From JAUWQU01 sp964605095 (GTDB lineage Bacteria; Planctomycetota; Phycisphaerae; SM23-33), in NCBI GenBank assembly GCA_964605095.1, contig CAZSBS010000209.1, positions 1 to 8,805 of the forward strand: 8,805 bases of DNA, written 5' to 3'. The position numbers and the translations under genes were made by a program. Positions 5,460 to 8,805 of this stretch are shown here, piece by piece. The stretch's first letter is position 1. Every line of letters starts with the position of its first letter. The notes under the pieces are model-generated. The model saw only the letters and a list, made by a program, of their open reading frames with translations, was not told the DNA's origin and made no database searches.

Positions 5460-6641
5460 CTACGCCTCGGCCAAGATGTCAGCCAAGACCTCGTTGCTGA
5501 CGAACATCGCAGATGTGGGAATCCGCAGATGACCGGCCTGAACCTCCAGCCAGCCGGTCTGAATGTACCGCGAGATGCTCCGGGCGAACACCTGCCGGAC
5601 ATCCTGGCCGTGACGATCCGCAAATGCTTGCAAATCAAGGCCTTGCGTCAGACGCAGTGCCAGCATGACCGTCTCGGCCATGGCTTTGCGGCCGGTGAGT
5701 TGCTCCTGGCTTGCCGGTGCGGCCTGGCCGGAAAGCAAGGCGCGGACGTACGCTGCCAAATCCGGGACGTTTGTCCGCCGAACGCCGCCAAGATAGCTGG
5801 CGGCGCCAGGGCCAAGCCCGATGTAAGGCATGTTTCGCCAATACGTTAAGTTGTGGCGGCACTGCCGGCCCGGCTGGGCGAAGTTCGATATCTCGTAGTG
5901 TTCCAGCCCCGCATCCGCCGCGGCCGAGATCGCATGACGCCAGCAGGTCTCCTGCTCGGCCTCGTCCATTTCCGCAACTCGCCCGGCCTGGAGGTCCTGC
6001 CAGAGCGGGGTATTCTCCTCGAAGCTCAAGGCATAGCAGCTAAGGTGCTCCGGCCTCAGGTCCAGGGCCTCGGCAACCGAGTCCTGCCATGACTGGAGGC
6101 TCTGGCCCGGAATGCCGTAGATAAGGTCCAGGCCGAGGTTCTGTAAGCCCGCTTGGCGCAGCATATTGAAGGCGTCACGGGCCTGTTGCGGCGAGTGGAT
6201 GCGTCCCAGGATCGCAAGCTCATCGGCCCTTAGCGACTGCACACCGAGGTTGACGCGGTTTACGCCGGCGCTGACGAGGATTTCGACGCCCCGGCCATCG
6301 ACTGTGCCGGGGTTGGCCTCGACGGAGAACTCGGTGTCGCAACCGAGCCAGCCGGCGGGGATGGCCAGCAACTCTTCCAGGCCGGGTCCGCCGATGGACG
6401 TGGGCGTGCCGCCGCCGACGAACACGCTGGCCAGCGGCTTGCGGAGGCGGGGGGCCTGTGCCCGCATTTCCGCGGCAAGGGCCTGGAGAAATTCGCCGGT
6501 CCCCGACTGGCCTGTCGCCAGCGAGTAGAAGTCGCAATATCTGCACTTGGCGGCACAGAACGGGACGTGGATGTACAGTGCCCCGGCCGGGGTGCCGCAA
6601 ACTTCGTGTCGATTTTTCTTGCAGGGATGAGATGACACCAT
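5460..6641 (-). CDS. hemW: HemW, radical SAM family heme chaperone
   Basis: 393 residues, cytoplasmic. The radical SAM cluster motif CxxxCxxC is at Cys29, Cys33 and Cys36 (CAAKCRYCDF), the SAM-contact FVGGGTPT at 74-81, and the LGVQS strand at 132-136. The family-defining HNxxYW heme-binding motif is at 263-268, followed by MPYIGLGPGAAS. A HemN-C type winged-helix domain occupies about 313-390. HemW was long annotated as oxygen-independent coproporphyrinogen III oxidase (HemN). The HNxxYW motif and the absence of the longer HemN N-terminal region indicate the heme chaperone, which delivers heme to membrane hemoproteins. An unusual 20-residue N-terminal tail with Cys7 and Cys15 precedes the first strand. 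No later ATG, GTG or TTG fits, apart from the GTG at codon 2. The ribosome binding site is weak. The gene diverges from the FHA gene. Confidence 0.93.
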   Translation of the reverse strand: MVSSHPCKKNRHEVCGTPAGALYIHVPFCAAKCRYCDFYSLATGQSGTGEFLQALAAEMRAQAPRLRKPLASVFVGGGTPTSIGGPGLEELLAIPAGWLGCDTEFSVEANPGTVDGRGVEILVSAGVNRVNLGVQSLRADELAILGRIHSPQQARDAFNMLRQAGLQNLGLDLIYGIPGQSLQSWQDSVAEALDLRPEHLSCYALSFEENTPLWQDLQAGRVAEMDEAEQETCWRHAISAAADAGLEHYEISNFAQPGRQCRHNLTYWRNMPYIGLGPGAASYLGGVRRTNVPDLAAYVRALLSGQAAPASQEQLTGRKAMAETVMLALRLTQGLDLQAFADRHGQDVRQVFARSISRYIQTGWLEVQAGHLRIPTSAMFVSNEVLADILAEA

Positions 6642-6732
6642 AGAATAGACTCTGTGATCTGGTGATCTGGACGATGGTTGTGTTTCATCTCAGTGTACTG
6701 TCGGCTCTATAGGCGAGTGTCAGGATTATCTT
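6642..6732. promoter_or_regulatory. Divergent intergenic region between hemW and the FHA gene
   Basis: 91 bp must hold the promoters of both divergent genes. It contains an exact tandem 8-bp repeat, tgatctgg, at 6655-6662 and 6663-6670, which could be a regulator half-site pair or a chance duplication. I could not find a -35/-10 pair with good spacing on either strand. AGGA about 7 nt before ATG 6733 serves as the ribosome binding site of the FHA gene. Confidence 0.4.
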
Positions 6733-7251
6733 ATGGATGTCAAACTGGTCATGTTCAAGCCCAACGGGCAACGGAAGGACATCGCGGTAGCCAAGAAGCT
6801 GATCGTCATCGGCCGAGGTGAAAACTGCGACGTCCAGATTCCTCTCGAGAACGTGTCGCGCCGGCACTGCGAGATCAGCTTCACCGGCGAGGAAGTCAAG
6901 GTCAAGGACCTTGCATCCTCCAACGGCACGTACGTAAACAACAAGCGGGTCAACGAGACCACGTTGAAGGCCGGAGACAGGCTGGTTGTCGGGCCTGTGG
7001 TCTTCACGGTGCAGGTTGACGGCCAGCCGGACGCCATCGAGCCGCAGAAGACCCGCGGCGAGAGGGGCAAGGACGCCAAGTCCGCCGGTGCCGACGATGT
7101 CGTCGAGCTCGAAGCCGACGTCATCGACAACACCACCAGCGCCGAGGACATCCTGACCATGGCCATGGGAAGCTCGGCCTCCGCTCAGGACCTCGACCCG
7201 ATCGCCGCCCTCGAGGCCCTCGCGGCCGAGGGGCAGAAGAAAAAGAAATAG
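6733..7251 (+). CDS. Small FHA-domain protein
   Basis: 172 residues, probably cytoplasmic; no signal peptide or membrane helix. Residues about 4-94 form a forkhead-associated domain, a phosphothreonine-recognition module. The conserved phosphopeptide-contact residues are all present: IGR at 26-28, S42-R43-x-H45 in the NVSRRHCEI segment, and SSNGT at 62-66 followed by YVNNKRV. The domain should therefore be functional. The rest (about 97-172) is a probably disordered, acidic and Ala-rich tail with a possible short helix (DPIAALEALAAEG, 155-167), ending in four lysines. It lacks any kinase or other catalytic domain, so it may act as an adaptor for Ser/Thr-kinase signalling. Its partner is not encoded in the window. 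It is the only plus-strand gene here, with its own ribosome binding site and terminator, so it is probably monocistronic. Residues that read phosphopeptides are seen; the ligand is unknown. Confidence 0.9.
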   Translation: MDVKLVMFKPNGQRKDIAVAKKLIVIGRGENCDVQIPLENVSRRHCEISFTGEEVKVKDLASSNGTYVNNKRVNETTLKAGDRLVVGPVVFTVQVDGQPDAIEPQKTRGERGKDAKSAGADDVVELEADVIDNTTSAEDILTMAMGSSASAQDLDPIAALEALAAEGQKKKK

Positions 7252-7316
7252 CGCCCTCGTTCGCGACTCCGGGCGTGCTGCCGCTGTCGCGGGCATAGTG
7301 GCGCCATGAGGCATTC

Positions 7317-7360
7317 CCGCGGGCGATGCGCGTCTGTGTGACGTCGCTCGCGGTTTTTAT
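7317..7360 (+). terminator. Intrinsic terminator of the FHA gene
   Basis: ccgcgggcga (7317-7326) pairs with tcgctcgcgg (7344-7353), with one G-U pair, and the stem extends two more pairs inward to leave a loop of about 13 nt. It is followed directly by TTTTTAT (7354-7360). The hairpin lies 65 bp after the FHA stop. The T-run is on the plus strand only, so it does not serve the convergent ruvX gene in the usual way. Confidence 0.75.
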
Positions 7361-7362
7361 TG

Positions 7363-7821
7363 CTACTTGCCACCTTTATCCGCAACGTCGGCCGGGCGGG
7401 GGGCCTTTTCGGGTCCGCCGGCGATGAGGAAGTGCCTGAGCATGGCCGCGGCGGCGATGGCGTCCTGGCGGGCCTTCCTGCCCTTGCGGGTGAACAGGCC
7501 GGCCAGGGCCTCGTCAGCGGCGAAACTCGTCAGCCGCTCGTCCCACAGCCGCACGTCCAAGCCTGTCGCCTCGGCCAACTCGCGTGCCATGCGGCGCACC
7601 AGTTTGGCCTGGGGACCCTCCGTATCGTCCATGTTCAAAGGCCAGCCGACCACGACGCCGTCGACTCGGTAGTCCTTCGCCAGTTCCTCGATCCGCCGGG
7701 TTGCCGCGGCGGCGGGCTCGGCTGGGATCATTTCCAGCGGCCCGGCTATGCCGTCTTCGGTGCTGCCGGCAGCGACGCCGATGCGCCGCGTGCCGTGGTC
7801 TATGCCAAGCCACCTGGACAT
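7363..7821 (-). CDS. ruvX: RuvX/YqgF, RNase H-fold putative pre-16S rRNA nuclease / Holliday junction resolvase
   Basis: 152 residues, cytoplasmic, the usual family size (about 140-150). Signature motifs are in order: WLGIDHGTRRIGVA at 4-17 with Asp8, VVVGWPLNMDDTEG at 56-69, WDERLTSFAA at 93-102 with Glu95, and the C-terminal DAIAAAAMLRHFL at 120-132 with Asp120. The D-E-D acidic triad of this RNase H-like fold is therefore complete. Members are implicated in 5' maturation of 16S rRNA; Holliday-junction resolution has also been reported. A 20-residue Pro/Lys-rich tail follows the domain. The gene starts 5 bp after the manC stop and has no clear Shine-Dalgarno sequence (the stretch before ATG is pyrimidine-rich), suggesting translation coupled to manC. 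It converges on the FHA gene, with about 110 bp between them. Confidence 0.94.
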   Translation of the reverse strand: MSRWLGIDHGTRRIGVAAGSTEDGIAGPLEMIPAEPAAAATRRIEELAKDYRVDGVVVGWPLNMDDTEGPQAKLVRRMARELAEATGLDVRLWDERLTSFAADEALAGLFTRKGRKARQDAIAAAAMLRHFLIAGGPEKAPRPADVADKGGK

Positions 7822-7826
7822 AAGGT

Positions 7827-8805
7827 TTAGAGATACCTCGTGCCGAAGCGGGCCTCGAGCAATTGTGCGAACTCCTTGAGCCGCTGGCTGTCGGACTTGT
7901 TGCAGACCAGCGTGGCCTCGGCGGAACGTACGACGATGCAGTCGTCCATTCCGAGTATAGCCAGCAGGTGGTCGTCCTCGCAGACCACTACGTTGCGGAA
8001 ACTGTCGACCAGGATGGAGTTCTCAGCCACGACCGCGTTGCCGGCATCGTCGAGTTCCGTGACGCTCTCAAGCGCCGGCCAGGAGCCGATGTCCAGCCAT
8101 TCGCATTTCAGTTCGACCATCAGCACGCGCGGGGCCTTTTCCATCACGGCGTAGTCGATGCTGATCTTCTGGAGCGTCGGGTACGTCTGGGCCAGCATGG
8201 CGGTGATGTCCTTGCCGGCGGCGGAGGCCTGCCCGATGGGGCGGAGCTTTTCCAGCGAGTCGGCCAGGAAACTGGCAAGGTTCTTGCGGATCGCCCCCAG
8301 CGTCCAGACGAACATGCCGCTGTTCCAGAAGTGGTGCCCGCTCTCGACGTACTGGCGGGCGATGCGGTGCTCGGGCTTTTCCTTGAAGCCGTCGACCTCG
8401 CGAAGGCCGCCTTCCACCCCGGTCTTGCACTGAATGTAGCCCAGCCCGACGTGCGGCCAGGTCGGCCTCACGCCGAAGGTGATCAGCGCGTCGGGATGCT
8501 TCTCCGCCGCGTCGCAGGCGTCTTTGACGGCCTGGGCGAAGCATTCCTGCGGGCGGATGACGTGGTCGGCTGTGAAGATGGCGATGGTCGCCTTATCGTC
8601 GCGGGCGCCGATCAGTTCGGTCGCCAGCGCCACGGCGTTTGCGGTGTCGCGACCGATCGGCTCGCCGATGATGTTCTCCGGCTTGATCCGCGGCAGCTTC
8701 AGGCAGACCTGCTCGGTGTACTGCGCGTTGGTGATTATCCAGATGTTCTCGCGGTCGAACACGCCCAGAAGCCTGTCCACCGCCATCTCCAGCAGGCACT
8801 TGCCG
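7827..8805 (-). CDS. manC: Mannose-1-phosphate guanylyltransferase, 5'-truncated by window edge
   Basis: 325 codons are visible. The frame is open to the right edge (GKCLLEMAVDRLLG), so the true start and the first 30 or so residues, with the nucleotide-binding GGxGxRxWP loop, lie outside. ATG 8786 is internal, not the start. Counting from it, the visible motifs are EPIGRDTA at 42-49, TADHVI at 72-77, GYIQ at 116-119, GFKEKP at 133-138 (the sugar-phosphate-binding Glu-Lys-Pro), WNSGMFVW at 154-161, ISIDYAVMEKA at 208-218 and EWLDIGSW at 229-236. Together these define the GDP-mannose pyrophosphorylase family: GTP plus mannose-1-phosphate gives GDP-mannose and pyrophosphate. It has the short stand-alone form without a fused phosphomannose isomerase domain. 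GDP-mannose would feed glycan, exopolysaccharide or glycoprotein synthesis. It is followed closely by ruvX. Confidence 0.93.
   Translation of the reverse strand, partial: GKCLLEMAVDRLLGVFDRENIWIITNAQYTEQVCLKLPRIKPENIIGEPIGRDTANAVALATELIGARDDKATIAIFTADHVIRPQECFAQAVKDACDAAEKHPDALITFGVRPTWPHVGLGYIQCKTGVEGGLREVDGFKEKPEHRIARQYVESGHHFWNSGMFVWTLGAIRKNLASFLADSLEKLRPIGQASAAGKDITAMLAQTYPTLQKISIDYAVMEKAPRVLMVELKCEWLDIGSWPALESVTELDDAGNAVVAENSILVDSFRNVVVCEDDHLLAILGMDDCIVVRSAEATLVCNKSDSQRLKEFAQLLEARFGTRYL

Noticed and set aside
7280..7302. Small hairpin (gccgct/agtggc) after the FHA stop
   Set aside because: Only six pairs with one G-U and no T-run; the stronger hairpin at 7317-7353 explains termination.
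6685..7314. Minus-strand frame (209 codons) longer than the FHA gene it overlaps
   Set aside because: The plus frame encodes a complete FHA domain with ribosome binding site and terminator; the antisense translation has no recognisable motif.

Overview
This is a G+C-rich bacterial chromosomal window (around 60% by eye) with nine protein genes, all recognisable. Seven are complete and two are cut by the window edges. The gene set points to a diderm bacterium. The GspC-like inner-membrane protein, the order pilM-N-O-P-like-pilB-pilT and the small FHA protein would fit Planctomycetota or a related phylum. That placement is inference only: no rRNA or other phylogenetic marker is present.

Layout. 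The left 5 kb is a minus-strand type IV pilus (or type II secretion-like) assembly operon, transcribed right to left: pilM (5035-3944), pilN (3931-3215), pilO (3218-2622), a PilP/GspC-like protein (2622-1954), the assembly ATPase pilB/gspE (1905-109) and the first 30 codons of pilT (91-1). pilN-pilO and pilO-pilP-like overlap at their stop and start codons, and the other gaps are 12 to 48 bp, so this is very probably one transcript. Together the products would form the cytoplasmic ring (PilM), the inner-membrane alignment complex (PilN, PilO, PilP-like) and the extension and retraction motors (PilB, PilT). No secretin (pilQ), platform protein (pilC) or pilin gene is present in the window.

A 424-bp non-coding stretch (5036-5459) separates pilM from hemW. 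It holds a perfect 15-bp inverted repeat of REP type, a candidate promoter for the pil operon and a second, widely spaced inverted repeat. Next come hemW (minus strand, heme chaperone or radical SAM protein) and, diverging from it, a small FHA-domain gene on the plus strand with its own intrinsic terminator. The right end is a minus-strand pair: a mannose-1-phosphate guanylyltransferase gene (manC, 5' end outside the window), followed 5 bp later by ruvX/yqgF.

I do not see a clearly new biological system. The points most worth a second look are the REP-like palindrome, the pil operon's missing secretin gene and membrane-anchored (not lipoprotein) PilP-like subunit, the eroded MshEN-like domain of the ATPase, and the FHA protein's disordered acidic tail ending in four lysines.
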